From NCBI GenBank assembly GCA_040143965.1, contig JASJQH010007043.1, positions 1 through 23,347 of the forward strand: 23,347 bases of DNA. The letters run 5' to 3'. A program made the position numbers and the translations under genes. The DNA comes from Basidiobolus ranarum (Eukaryota > Basidiobolomycota > Basidiobolomycetes > Basidiobolales). This document shows, one piece after another, positions 1 through 10,164 of this stretch (position 1 is the first letter of the stretch; each line of letters starts with the position of its first letter). Below the pieces are notes generated by a model. The model made no database searches, was not told the origin of the DNA, and saw only the letters and a list, made by a program, of their open reading frames with translations.

Positions 1-170
1 TTTTATGCTGGCATTTCATTTGAATAAATAATAGTAATTGGCAGAATATCAAGGATCATATTTTGGTTGATATATTTATCAATTGATTGAGTTAGTTACA
101 TAATTTATGATCAGGGTTTGCATAGAATTCATAATAATGTATTCATTTACACAACACAAATTAGATCCAG

Positions 171-2333
171 TTAACACTTGTTGATCTTGATGGTAATTTC
201 TTCACCGTTGGCCTTGCTGTTGTAACTCTGATGAGATTCTCCAGTGGTATTGAACTTATATGAGTTCGAATCATGGCATTTTTCGTCACTATGATGTTTC
301 TGAGAATATTGACTTCCGTTGCTGCTAATGCTCTGAGCGTAATGGTTCTCGTTACTGTTGGTGCTTTGAGCGTAATGTTTCTCGCTATTATTACTGCTTT
401 GAGCGTATTGTTGATGATTTTTTGCGTATTGAGTTTCGCTACTGTTGCAACTTTGAGCGTATTGCTGATGGTTTTGAGCAGATTGATTTTGGTGACTGCT
501 ACAGTTTTGGGCCTGGGTACCATTGTATTTCTGGGCCTGGTGACTGTTGTAGTTCTGGGCATGGCTACTATTGTAGTTTTGGGCATGGTTACTATTGTAG
601 TTTTGGGTATGATGGTTCTCTTGAATACCATAAGTATTAGATTGGTGGGACTGTTGCTTAGAGGTATGCATTTGTTGATATTGTTGCTGGCTACTATTCA
701 ATGTCTGGGTATGATTGTGGTGAAATTGTTCTTCTGTGGCACCTACACCCATAGCTGAAGTGGAAGCAGTACCACCAGAGACGAGGCTGATCAATCCATC
801 GTAATAATGAGCACCTGACCATTTTTGATGTTGGAGAGTATCTACCGAGTATTGACGTTCTTTACGTTGAATTCCCTCAACATATGCCAACATGCCACGC
901 TGAGCAAAATCACGTGCGAAAAGATCAGTGCTTAAAGCATCGCAATGAAAACCAGCAACGGTGATGAATTGCCAGCAGTAACCAGTACGACCAAGATCCG
1001 AAATAAATGAACGAATCTGATGATCAGACATACCAGCTGCATCCCAGTTGAAAGAGGGTGAAAGGTTGTAGGCGAGCTTGGCATGGGGGAATTTTCTGTG
1101 TACTCCTTCAGCAAATTGCTTAGCTTCCTGAAGGATTGGTTTCTTAGTTTCCATCCATAAAAGATCAGAGTATGGCGAGTAGGCAATTGCACGACTAATG
1201 CTACTCTTGATACCTCCCAAGTATCTATAAAAACCTTCAATAGTACGTGGCTTCTCCCAATCAAATTCAATAGCAAAGCCAAGAGATTTAGCTAAACGAC
1301 GAGCATCAGAGTTGGAGAGGTTCTCAACTTGACAATACCATTTACTTAAGATCTCATCTTTCTCAACATGGCAAGATCTTCTGATGGCATCAGCAACTGC
1401 TTCAACATAAGTTTGAAGGTTGGCATCTTCGAGCCATTGGATCTCAACACGGTTGATTTCAATTGGGTTCATCCCAGCTACTCTACATTCCTCAAGAACT
1501 TCTGCCAAAGGACGAAGATGCTTGCATGCTGTTCCAAGGATGAAGGGATGATCACGTTTGTCAATTGTGCTGGTGATCAAAGTAGCTGCCTCAGCATCAG
1601 TACGTGAGATGATTAAATTCTCAACTCCCATGATATCAAATTGAGCTCTAACAGCTACCAAACGATTGATTTGCTCAGAAACTGGGACCAAAACTTTCCC
1701 TGCCATATGACCACATTTCTTGGTACCAGGTGCTTGATCCTCTATATGAATGGCGGCTGCTCCACGTTCAACAAACATTTTAGCCAGTTTCATAGTAGCG
1801 GTAATACCTCCATGACCGGTATCAGCATCAGCGATAATTGGACGAAGGTAATCATACTCTGTGACAGAGGATCTGACTCTGGGATCCATGTTGACTCTGT
1901 CTTCACGTTGCTTACGATCGTGGAATTGTTGAGCGAGGAACAGTTGGTGAACCTTGTTGGGGACTGTATCCATAGGATAGTCGGCAAGATCTGGTCCGGG
2001 CTCATTCGAGGTAGAGGCGGTGGAGGAACTTTGCCATCCTGAGACATAAATGGTTTCCAAGTACTTGGACATACAAGTAACTTGAACGGGGTCCAAAGAG
2101 CCAAATGTATGGGATGCGGTGCCATTGCAATAATGTTCATTCAAGATTTTCCAAAGTTTTTTTGCCATTGTATTAGATGGGTATTTGATGTCGAGAGTAC
2201 CTCTTTTCGATACAATAGATTCGGCAGTGTATGGACGGGTAACATTGCTAAAACGGGGATTTTTCCACCAAATGCGAACCAGTTCACATTCATCAGCGAA
2301 AAGACCGCTTTCGTCGAAGTTACGAGTGTGCAT
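171..2333 (-). CDS. ICL1: Isocitrate lyase with a long Q/N-rich C-terminal extension (720 aa)
   Basis: Glyoxylate-cycle enzyme that splits isocitrate into succinate and glyoxylate and allows growth on acetate or fatty acids. The protein is one uninterrupted frame. The N-terminus has the family's WWKNPRF and RPYTAE blocks. The signature KKCGH lies at residues 205-209, with the catalytic Cys at 207. The family's usual end ([16 protein letters not shown]) is reached at about residue 537. Beyond it run about 183 residues rich in Gln, Asn, Ser, His and Tyr, in imperfect 8-residue units of the type QNYNSxHA and then QxYAQSxNSxE units. Typical isocitrate lyases stop near 530-560 aa, so the tail is extra. 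The last residues are INKC, so no SKL-like peroxisomal signal is visible. The ATG at 2333 gives a family-typical N-terminus. The assignment is certain; the role of the tail is unknown. Confidence 0.97.
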   Translation of the reverse strand: MHTRNFDESGLFADECELVRIWWKNPRFSNVTRPYTAESIVSKRGTLDIKYPSNTMAKKLWKILNEHYCNGTASHTFGSLDPVQVTCMSKYLETIYVSGWQSSSTASTSNEPGPDLADYPMDTVPNKVHQLFLAQQFHDRKQREDRVNMDPRVRSSVTEYDYLRPIIADADTGHGGITATMKLAKMFVERGAAAIHIEDQAPGTKKCGHMAGKVLVPVSEQINRLVAVRAQFDIMGVENLIISRTDAEAATLITSTIDKRDHPFILGTACKHLRPLAEVLEECRVAGMNPIEINRVEIQWLEDANLQTYVEAVADAIRRSCHVEKDEILSKWYCQVENLSNSDARRLAKSLGFAIEFDWEKPRTIEGFYRYLGGIKSSISRAIAYSPYSDLLWMETKKPILQEAKQFAEGVHRKFPHAKLAYNLSPSFNWDAAGMSDHQIRSFISDLGRTGYCWQFITVAGFHCDALSTDLFARDFAQRGMLAYVEGIQRKERQYSVDTLQHQKWSGAHYYDGLISLVSGGTASTSAMGVGATEEQFHHNHTQTLNSSQQQYQQMHTSKQQSHQSNTYGIQENHHTQNYNSNHAQNYNSSHAQNYNSHQAQKYNGTQAQNCSSHQNQSAQNHQQYAQSCNSSETQYAKNHQQYAQSSNNSEKHYAQSTNSNENHYAQSISSNGSQYSQKHHSDEKCHDSNSYKFNTTGESHQSYNSKANGEEITIKINKC
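290..620 (-). repeat. In-frame minisatellite coding the isocitrate lyase tail
   Basis: Imperfect tandem repeats within the coding sequence. Between about 500 and 615 a 24-bp unit recurs (plus-strand core GGGCATGGTTACTATTGTAG), each unit encoding eight residues. Between about 300 and 480 related units of roughly 27-33 bp encode the Q-Y-A-Q-S motifs. All visible unit changes keep the frame, which suggests selection for an open tail. Confidence 0.8.
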
Positions 2334-2450
2334 TGTTACTTGCGGAGATCAATGAGTAGTTGGACGTAGACTTCTTTTCAAACGATACTTCAGATGTGAA
2401 GTGGAAGTAGAAGTAGAATAGATGTTCCTTGAATTTTGGCAACCTGAAGC

Positions 2451-2458
2451 TATTTATA
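2451..2458 (-). promoter_or_regulatory. TATA box of the isocitrate lyase gene
   Basis: On the minus strand this reads TATAAATA, about 118 bp upstream of the isocitrate lyase ATG. Sequence match and spacing support a TATA element of a strongly inducible gene; the transcription start itself cannot be seen. Confidence 0.55.
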
Positions 2459-3614
2459 TTCAGCCGACAATGGATCCAAAATGTGTCACCAAGAGGTATA
2501 CGTCAACGAGAATAGAGTTCAAGATAAACCAACATGTATGCATCCCACATCCCCAAGTACTGACTCTTAGATTGGGCTGAGATACGAGATCAAACTTCAT
2601 TTGACCGAATTGGTTCAAGCCACCAGAAAATACCAGTAGTTATCGCACAATATACCATGGACTTATACTACTAAGCCATCGTCATGGACACGGTTTTATA
2701 TTCTTTCGATTATTTGTTTATCTCAAGGCCAGGGATCTTTATCACACGGGATTCGATTGAACAGGTTCGGTTTAACTGATGATGTGGCATCATTACACCG
2801 AATACCCGCTATGCGCTAGAAGATTTCAGTTAGCTGGATGTAAGCAACGTTCTCAGTAGATATTGTTACGCAAAAAATGTACAATAAAAGCCCGACTGAA
2901 AGCCAGATTTCTGTTATTTGGTGTAATGCTTTGTATATGTATCATAAATGGTGGCCGTAACTAGAACTATAACCATAATCATAACCGTAGCCATAGCCGT
3001 GACCAGGATTTAATCTACAAACACAGTGCCAAACTTGGTGCCAGCCATCGGTGATTTTTCGAGTGGCTTATCAAAAATCCTGGTAAATAGTGGACGATGT
3101 GGAGATGTAACAGATCAGTGCAGGATATAGCTGATCCAATAGGTTTTACAACAACTGAATAATCAGTACATCCTGAGTGTTTCCTCGAATTAGAAAGAAC
3201 TCCTATGATTACATACACCATCCACCTTACACCACAAACCATATACCACCAAATTGAGCCAAGACCAAGGATCTTGAATGATCCCTTTACTAGCGATCAA
3301 CCGAGTAAGAAATTGCAATGGGAAATGTCCATGAATGGGTATCTCAGACAAAGATTAATTTTGGAATCAGATACGCACTAGCTATACAGAAGTTTAAACC
3401 TTAGAGGTAGATACATTTATACAGTACATGTGAGTGACATAAGAAACATGAGGTTTAGGCCAAATTGGGTGAATGTGAAAGGAGGGCCAAAACAATTGTT
3501 TAGTAATTGGCCATCCTTCCAATGCAAAGTATACGGGAACACATCTCATTCTCAACTTTCTCATTAATAGTAAAACGCATACATATGATGGCTACTTCTA
3601 CAATGTAACTTTTA
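2459..3614. other. Intergenic stretch between isocitrate lyase and the cytochrome b5 gene
   Basis: About 1.15 kb upstream of isocitrate lyase and downstream of the cytochrome b5 gene. It probably contains upstream control DNA for the lyase. I found no gene I can support apart from the short Gly/Tyr-rich frame described separately at 2942-3069. The other open stretches have no ATG, no family resemblance or no splice logic. Confidence 0.4.
2942..3069 (-). other. Short Gly/Tyr/His-rich reading frame, possible last exon
   Basis: On the minus strand, about 40 codons run from an in-frame stop near 3070 to a TGA at 2944-2942. They end in a compositionally striking tail, HGYGYGYDYGYSSSYGHHL, preceded by a Trp/Cys segment (DGWHQVWHCVCRLNPG). 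There is no ATG. The tail comes from a degenerate GGYTAT-type 6-bp repeat. Small Gly/Tyr-rich peptides exist in many eukaryotes, but repeats can also give this by chance. A competing frame here, entered at a possible acceptor near 3083, ends in GTKFGTVFVD. I cannot decide whether either is a gene. Confidence 0.2.
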
Positions 3615-4338
3615 TCAAGAGGATACCAAAAATCCTACAAAACACTGGTCTAGAAGAGTATCTGTGCTCACCCAGGAATGCACATTCACTATGAAAAGGA
3701 AGGAAATATATAGGTTAGTTCTCACAAAAGAACTCAAAGAATCTACTAAACAAATACTAACTGAACAATTTGGTCGCATCTCTACCGGCAGCTCTCATCA
3801 GTTCTTTTTTACCTGGAATTGATAAAACATTTAGCTATTTGCTACTAGGAGAAAATTGTTTCTTCTAGTTACCTCCAGGATGGAAATTTATATACGCTGT
3901 GATATTATATACTTTTCCTTGAATAGCACACCAAGCGTCAGTGTCACTTTTATGCTGTTTAATATCTTCTAATGTGTATTTTCCTATAGAAGAAACTCCC
4001 TAGAGAAATTGCTCATTAATATTACACACTTACGAAATAGAAGGTAACCTCAGTTTTGACTTACTCTCAAATCCGCACCCGAGTTTTTAAGTTTAGCCCA
4101 ATCCAAAGGAGAATGACCAGGTTCGAGGGCAACTTTTACTCGTCTAGGTTTTTTTCTGGTCTGTAAAGGGGCTACCATCTGAGGGCCATTGGGTAGTGGA
4201 AACACAGAGATGTCGTTGTCCTCTACACGCCGAGAAAAAACAGTCAGTAAATAAGGAATAGTCTAGAACATGTTAGAGATTACCTTCTGTAGGTAAGGAA
4301 AACTTGATGCTAGGAGCAGCGAAATTTGACGAGTCCAT
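3615..4338 (-). CDS. Cytochrome b5 heme-binding domain protein, Irc21/CYB5R4-N-terminus type (5 exons, 154 aa)
   Basis: Small soluble heme protein. Exons: 4338-4284, 4222-4065, 3999-3873, 3812-3762 and 3688-3615, all with GT-AG introns, total 465 nt including the stop. The N-terminal part carries KVALEPGHSPLDWAKLKNSG, the block that precedes the b5 fold in yeast Irc21 and in the N-terminus of animal CYB5R4. The b5 core follows, with the heme ligands in HPGG (His111) and VHSW (His134), and MRAAGRDATKLF between them. There is no reductase domain and no membrane tail, so it is a stand-alone b5 module that needs an external reductase. It shares an upstream region with the divergent DRS1. Its cellular role is poorly defined in fungi. 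The exon model is complete in frame and matches the family end to end. Confidence 0.9.
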
Positions 4339-4880
4339 GACTATACTTGGTTTTATCTATTTTTAATATTGACTACCCGTGGTGGTCAATAGCCAACCTA
4401 TAAGTAATTTCTTGCTTGACTGGATTACTAATCTGCGGTGATAATACATTTTTATGGAGTGGAACCAATCTGAGAATATTTGCACATCAAAACTGGTTGA
4501 AACTACATAAAACTGAGTGCACTGGAAGTTGCATAAAGTTAATCATTCTTGAATAAATCTCGATAGAGAATGCATGAACCTAGTTTGTGACTGCTAAATA
4601 TCAGATAGAAAAAAAGAAAAAAAATTCCCAATTTCGATCAGTAGTGAATATCAGGGATTTTTTTTTCCAAACAATCTTCCTAAAGATTGATTTTTTCGTG
4701 AAAGTCAGAAAAGAAAAGACAAGACTAGATAGATTATTCTAATACTGAGTATCTTTCAAAGTTCACTTTTCCATAAACCATACGTTTCTATCTAGACACT
4801 GAGTTTTCCGTTCGTTGAAATCTTGAAAGAGCTCGTATACACTTGATATTATCATAAATTATTTTTCATAATATAAAAAT
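4339..4880. other. Divergent intergenic region between the cytochrome b5 gene and DRS1
   Basis: About 540 bp separating two divergently transcribed start codons, so it should hold both promoters. It is AT-rich with homopolymer A and T runs near 4610-4670. I see no gene and no motif I would name with confidence. Confidence 0.5.
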
Positions 4881-7447
4881 ATGGCTGTCGATTTTGTTAT
4901 GACCATTGATGACGAGGACGTTGTTCCTTTGTTAGATGAAGAGGAAGCCGTAGAGACTCAAGAAGTAAACGATTTTCTCACTATTTTCTTTTGTTGAAGT
5001 AGTTAAATAACCTCGTTTTATCGACCTTTGTTAGACTACAAAAAAGAATAAGAAGAAGCAAAAGAAACAGGAAGAAGCGATTAACCCAGGTTTCAAATTC
5101 GACTTGGAAGGTGATTCTGTTAATAGTCTTACCCACTCACTCGACTTCACCACTGCCAAGGCATCGTTGAAAAAGAGGGACCCAGTATGTGAACTTTAAG
5201 TGACGCGTAAAGTTGTTTTATTTTTTAACTTTATTTACCTTTTCCATAGTCTGCCAATTATACAAGTCTTGATGAGAAAATTGCCAGTAAACGTCTTCAA
5301 ATGAAAGGCAAGAAACAGCCTACTGAAGAAGCTGAAGGTTAGTAACAAGATCCACATTAAATACTTTGTAATATATTTCATTTGTTAATGGTTATATAAT
5401 ATTTACTTTAGATTCCGAAGAGGATGGTATGGATCCTGATAACTCTTTTTTCATGGATGAAGAAGAAGAGGAGGATGATATTGAAGTAAGCGATGATGGT
5501 GATAATGACGAGCAAAATTCGGAATCCGAGGAGGAGGAAGAGGATTCTGAAGAAGAAGTTAATGATGAAGAGGAGGAGGAGGAGGAAGAGGGAGAAGATG
5601 GTAGCGAAAGTGAAACCGAATACGAAAAAAAAGTAAGGCAATATTTGAATTACTTTCTAGGGAAGTGATATACTCACAATTTATAAAATAGCGTAAAGCA
5701 GCTTATTTCGCTACACCTGAGGAATCATCGAGTGAGGTTCCCGAGTCTTTCGCCAGTATGAATCTGTCCAGACCCATTATGAAAGGGTTAAGTAACATTG
5801 GTTTCGTCAAGCCTACCCCCATTCAGGCTAAGACTGTCCCAGTTGCTTTACTTGGTAAAGATATTTGTGGTGGTGCAGTTACTGGTTCAGGTAAGTACTT
5901 TAGCTTTGATGTTAAATCTTAATGTGTACTAATTCGTATTGAATTTAGGTAAAACTGGTGCCTTCATCGTTCCTGTACTCGAGCGTCTTCTTTATCGCCC
6001 TCGTCAAAACGCCGCAATTCGTGTTTTAGTTCTTTGTCCCACTCGTGAGTTGGCTATCCAGTGTCATAGCGTTGCTACCAAGCTCGCACAATTCACTGAC
6101 ATCGACTTCTGCTTGTGTATTGGTGGTCTTTCTCTTAAAGTACAAGAGGCAACTCTCAAACAGCGTCCTGATGTTGTTATTGCCACACCAGGTCGTTTAA
6201 TCGATCACATTCACAATTCACCATCCTTTACTTTGGACCAGATTGAAATCCTTATTATGGATGAAGCCGATAGAATGTTGGAAGATGGTTTCACAGCTGA
6301 ATTGACTGAAATTGTCAACAACTGCCCCAAAGCTAGACAAACCATGCTCTTCTCCGCTACCATGACTGATAACGTTGATGAATTAGTCAGACTGTCACTC
6401 AACAAACCAGTCAGATTGATGATTGATTCACCTAAATCCACAGCCGACAATTTGACTCAAGAATTCGTCAGAGTTAGACAGCACCGTGAAGCTGACCGTT
6501 CAGCCATGCTTGCCTCCCTTTGCAAGAAGTATTTCAAAAAGAGATGTATTGTTTTCTTCAGAAGCAAGGCTTCCGCTCATCAAATGAAGATCATCTTTGG
6601 ATTGTTGGGAATGCGTGCTGCCGAACTTCATGGTAACTTGACACAGGAACAACGTCTCGAAGCGTTGGAACAATTCCGAGATGAGAAGGTGGACTACCTT
6701 CTTGCTACCGACTTGGCGTCTCGTGGTCTTGATATTAAAGGAATCGAAACCGTTATCAATTTCAATATGCCCACTAGCTTTGCACAGTATCAACATCGTG
6801 TTGGTCGTACTGCTCGTGCTGGTCTCAGTGGTAGATCCGTCACATTGGTTGGTGAAGCTGATCGTAAAATGCTTAGAATTGCCATTAAGCACACCTCTAA
6901 AGATAAGATCAAGAATCGTGTGATTGGTCAAGAGATGATTCAGAAATACAAGGAGAAGATCGATGGTCTGACTGAACAAGTGAAAGAAATCATGAAGGAA
7001 GAGAAGGACGAGAAGATGTTCCGTCAAGCTGAAATGGAGGTCACCAAGGCTCAAAATCTCATTGATCATGAAAAAGAGATCTACGGTCGTCCTGCTAGAA
7101 CATGGTTCCAATCGGAAAAAGAACGTCAGAAGTCCAAGGATGTTGCACTTGCTTCACACAATGCTAAATTTGAAGCTAAATCCAAAAAGGTTCCCAATAG
7201 CAAAAAGAGACGTATGAAGACTTCCGAAGACGTTCACGTTGAGAACACCCAAATGAGATCTATCAGAGCTGCTAAGAAAGCACTGTTACCCAAGAAGATT
7301 AATACCGTCATGGAACGTGGCGCCAAGGCTGGACCAGCCAAGAAGAAGCAGAAGAGATACAATAGTTTCTCATCTGATCTTGCTGATGGTAGTAAGCGCA
7401 ATGCCGGTCCTAAACTGACAAGCAAGAACAAGAAAGGGAAGAAATAA
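4881..7447 (+). CDS. DRS1: DEAD-box RNA helicase Drs1/DDX27, 60S ribosome assembly (6 exons, 746 aa)
   Basis: ATP-dependent RNA helicase of nucleolar large-subunit assembly. Exons: 4881-4964, 5035-5184, 5250-5337, 5412-5632, 5692-5890 and 5949-7447, all GT-AG and in frame, total 2241 nt. The N-terminal third has lysine-rich stretches and a long Glu/Asp run in exon 4, as in Drs1. The Q motif is around F201-Q226. Motif I TGSGKT is at 245-250 and is split by the last intron. PTRELA and TPGRL follow, then DEAD at 352-355, SAT at 383-385, TDLASRGLD, and HRVGRTAR at 530-537. The C-terminus is basic and coiled, ending in KKGKK, typical of nucleolar helicases. The length matches yeast Drs1 (about 750 aa). 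The ATG at 4881 is the first in frame. It is convergent with the AP sigma gene. Confidence 0.95.
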
Positions 7448-7760
7448 GCAACTAAATGTTTGCTCTTGAAATCATGTTAATTTCCAATATCCCTAGCCAC
7501 TCTACCTTTACCCCACTCATTATTTTCCTTTCATGTTTTCCTTTACTTTTCTTCTTAGATAGTGTTACATAGACTTGATACATAATTATTAAAAATCCGA
7601 ATAACATTCAAGCTTGGTTACAACGAATATATTCAACTTATTTTATCACTACAAAACAAAGTGCACATCAATATGCTTTAAGGTCTTCAGAGGGGTGGCT
7701 TAGGCACCGTTTGACATGGACTACGCTCTAATTAATACTATGAGCAACTCATGTTGATTA
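7448..7760. other. Intergenic region between convergent DRS1 and the AP sigma gene
   Basis: About 310 bp between two stop codons of converging genes, holding both 3' ends. No gene or structured element is recognised. Confidence 0.5.
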
Positions 7761-8609
7761 TTACAAACAATAATGAAAGCCAAACCTTTCTAGTGCATCT
7801 ATAGCAACCAAGATGTCATGCTTGTTGCTACTTACGATGTTGCCATTAGCCATCATTTCGTTCAATATCAAGTGAACCTTATCTAAATGGATTACTAGGT
7901 AGATTCAAGTCAAGGAGACTTTAAGTAGTGGACCTAGTACAAGAAGAATTCAAAACGATAGAAAGGATATATCGAGCTCACGCTATAATTTGAATCCAAG
8001 AGAGTGGGAAAACAGATTCAGTGCTGTGATATTTGTTAAAATCCTCTACTTGTAACTATAAACTCACCACTTTATCGAAATAAACGTTCAAAATTTCTAT
8101 TTTGCCATAATAATTAGAATTTCAATGTGAAGAGTAGGTCAGGAGAAGCGGTACATACCTACCCAGTTTTGCACGAATTCTATTACTTCGAACTCATTCT
8201 AAATGAAATTGTTATTATATTTTTGGATGGTATATGCTATGCTCTCATTCTATATTTACATCTTCTGGTGATATTCCCAAGATAAAGAAAAGGGATGCGT
8301 ATCTCCGATATACTGGTAATGTGATGTTTAGCTCACCATTGAACAGTAAAAGAATTAATACATTAAGCTCTCCTTACCGAATTTATATTGTTCGTGAAAA
8401 ATAATCGAACACTAAACAATCAACACTATCAGCCTTTATCTACAAACAGATAGCAAAGTACTAACTTGACTCTCAGGCCGTGGTATTATTTTACGTGCTA
8501 ACTCGGCTTCGAATATAGAACGTTGTAAAGGAGACACACCAATTTCAGTAAAATACTTCGAAAACCGTGTTCTCCCTTGCTTATTGATAATTAGAATAAA
8601 GTGTATCAT
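7761..8609 (-). CDS. AP4S1: Adaptor-protein complex sigma (small) subunit, AP-4-like (7 exons, 149 aa)
   Basis: Small chain of a heterotetrameric vesicle-coat adaptor that sorts cargo at the trans-Golgi or endosomes. Exons: 8609-8466, 8411-8378, 8312-8260, 8198-8159, 8096-8068, 7982-7971 (12 nt) and 7898-7761, total 450 nt. Protein landmarks: MIHFILIINKQGRTRFSKYF at the N-terminus, VYRRYASLFFILG, NEFEVIEFVQNWVEILNVYF, RELD, then HLDKVHLILNEMMANGNIVS. The DKVH and NGxIVxxN patterns resemble AP-4 sigma more than AP-1 or AP-2 sigma, which have other residues there. The length fits (animal AP4S1 is about 144 aa). The last intron is AT-AC with U12-type signals. AP-4 is absent from most well-studied fungi, so the sigma type should be confirmed by phylogeny; that it is an AP sigma chain is clear. 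Confidence 0.87.
7899..7970 (-). other. AT-AC U12-type intron in the AP sigma gene (72 nt)
   Basis: On the minus strand the intron begins ATATCCTTTC, matching the U12-type 5' splice site ATATCCTTT. It ends CTAC. A branch-site match CTCCTTGAC (consensus TTCCTTRAC) lies at 7917-7909, its branch A 11 nt from the intron end, within the range U12 introns use. Splicing here joins ELD to LVIHLDKVHL in phase 0. No GT-AG pair in this stretch restores the conserved frame. The intron has an in-frame stop if retained. Confidence 0.85.
7971..7982 (-). other. 12-nt micro-exon (RELD) of the AP sigma gene
   Basis: Twelve bases encoding Arg-Glu-Leu-Asp, preceded by a pyrimidine-rich tract and TTATAG acceptor and followed at once by the AT-AC intron. 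All sigma chains have a conserved xELD at this point, between YF..V and the DKVH or HKAY segment, and no other frame nearby supplies it. Confidence 0.8.
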
Positions 8610-9199
8610 AACTGAAGCCGATAAATTATGTCAGAATAGCCTTTAACTCTTTGAACCCTTTATAGATAACAATGATTAATTATATGCAAGATAGTATTAA
8701 CTACAATAATCTCTGTGATACATTTTGAGTGCTTTCTTGATTTTAAACGTACATACATAGTTTATGATTGGACAAATTGATTAGCGTTGGGGCAATAGGC
8801 TATGGGGTGAGGGCTACATTTCAAATACTGGCAAGAAGTATTTTTGGGCCCCACAGATTTGACTAGATAAATGTTGTTTAGGCCCAGTAGTTGTGAAGCC
8901 TATTTGAATTTGTAAACTCTTACTGGAATATAGGTATTTGTATATTATAAGTATTTTGAGAATTGGATATTTTCCCCAGTTGCTCAGGCTGTCAAGTTGA
9001 CTGATAAAATTATCCAAATATTTGCTGTATGAGGTTGGGGTTGGTAAATCGCTCAATATACTATAATAATCATCCCACGTTGCCGAGTCCTACAATACCC
9101 GAAAAAAAATTGGGAGGGGGAATGTACTATGAAATACTCTACCCCAACTTTCTTCCTCTTTAGACTCTGACTTGGCTTGTTGTTTCGTCCCACATCGTC
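8610..9199. other. Divergent intergenic region between the AP sigma gene and the Rieske gene
   Basis: About 590 bp between divergent start codons, expected to hold both promoters. It includes a G-rich run near 9111-9120. It also contains the ATG-less open frame at 8814-9089 on the minus strand, described separately. No other element is recognised. Confidence 0.4.
8814..9089 (-). other. ATG-less open frame of 91 codons, unassigned exon or repeat fragment
   Basis: Minus-strand frame opening right after TTGTAG, a good acceptor, and running to a TAG at 8816-8814. It reads like a real protein piece: DSATWDDYYSILSDLPTPTS, later LDSLSNWGKYPILKILIIYK, and GFTTTGPKQHLSSQICGAQK. It has no ATG, no partner exon that I could find, and lies in the divergent promoter region. 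It may be a decayed repeat-family exon. I do not recognise the family. Confidence 0.3.
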
Positions 9200-10164
9200 A
9201 TGGTTTCTGCTCTTTCAACCAGAATTGCTTCGGCTCTTGCCAACCGCACTCCTATCACTGCTCCTTATGCTGTTTCTGCTTTCAGACAGCTCATTAACAC
9301 TACTTCTAACTCTAGTAACGATAATGTTTCCCAATCCAGCGACATTGGCTCGAAATCTACCCGTCGCTCCGATGGTCAAACCTTCTCTAAAACTCCCATT
9401 ACTGGTAAGTTTGTCTTGAAAGCGCACTTACGGAATTACTAGCTTAGAATCTCAAATATATAAGTTTCAAACTATTTTGTACTTATACCCCAGTTCAATC
9501 GTGTTATGTGGTTGATTTTTCTTGACATTAATAATCTAACGAAATTTATTTTTGTTTAGCACGTTTAAGCTTCAGCGAGCAACAACGCATGTATTCCACA
9601 TATTCTCGTAATTCCACTGTTGTCCCTGACTTCTCTGCTTACAAGAAAGAGAACACTGGCGAAGATGCTAGCCGTGCTTTCTCTTACTTCATGGTTGGAA
9701 CTACTGGTCTTGCAACTGCTGTAACCGCTAAAGCTACTGTGTACGACTTCCTTACCAATCTTAGTGCCTCCGCTGATGTTTTGGCTTTGGCAAAGGTTGA
9801 AGTTGACTTAGCCAATATTCCAGAGGGTAAGAATGTTGTTGTTAAGTGGCGTGGTAAGCCTGTTTTCATTCGTCACAGAACCGCCAGCGAAATCTCGGAA
9901 GCCAACTCTGTTAACGTTGCCGACTTGAGAGATCCTCAAACCGATGGTGAGCGTGTTAAGCAACCCGAATGGATGATTATGTTGGGTATCTGCACTCACT
10001 TGGGTTGTGTGCCTATTGGTGAGGCTGGTGATTATGGTGGTTGGTATTGTCCTTGCCATGGTTCTCACTACGATATTTCCGGCCGTATTAGAAAGGGACC
10101 TGCCCCTCTTAACCTCGAAATCCCCGAATACACAATTGAGGGTGATAGTCTCGTCATTGGTTAA
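9200..10164 (+). CDS. RIP1: Rieske iron-sulfur protein of cytochrome bc1 (complex III), 2 exons, 269 aa
   Basis: Ubiquinol-cytochrome c reductase iron-sulfur subunit; it passes electrons from ubiquinol to cytochrome c1 in the mitochondrial inner membrane. Exons 9200-9404 and 9560-10164, total 810 nt. The N-terminus is an Arg/Ser/Ala-rich presequence. A single hydrophobic helix (FSYFMVGTTGLATAVTAKAT) follows, then the Rieske fold. The cluster-binding loops are complete: CTHLGC with Cys213 and His215, and CPCHGS with Cys232 and His235. Cys218 and Cys234 form the loop disulfide. The C-terminus PLNLEIPEYTIEGDSLVIG is family-typical. The ATG is the first in frame and gives a credible import signal. 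Confidence 0.98.

Noticed and set aside
273-758. 161-codon plus-strand open frame, very hydrophobic
   Set aside because: It is antisense to the Gln/Asn repeats of the isocitrate lyase tail; CAA/CAG/AAC codons read backwards as Leu/Val-rich codons and carry no stops. The sense frame continues a well-conserved enzyme.
3015-3242. 75-codon minus-strand frame upstream of isocitrate lyase
   Set aside because: No family resemblance, unusual composition, and overlapped by two competing short frames. Not supported as a gene.
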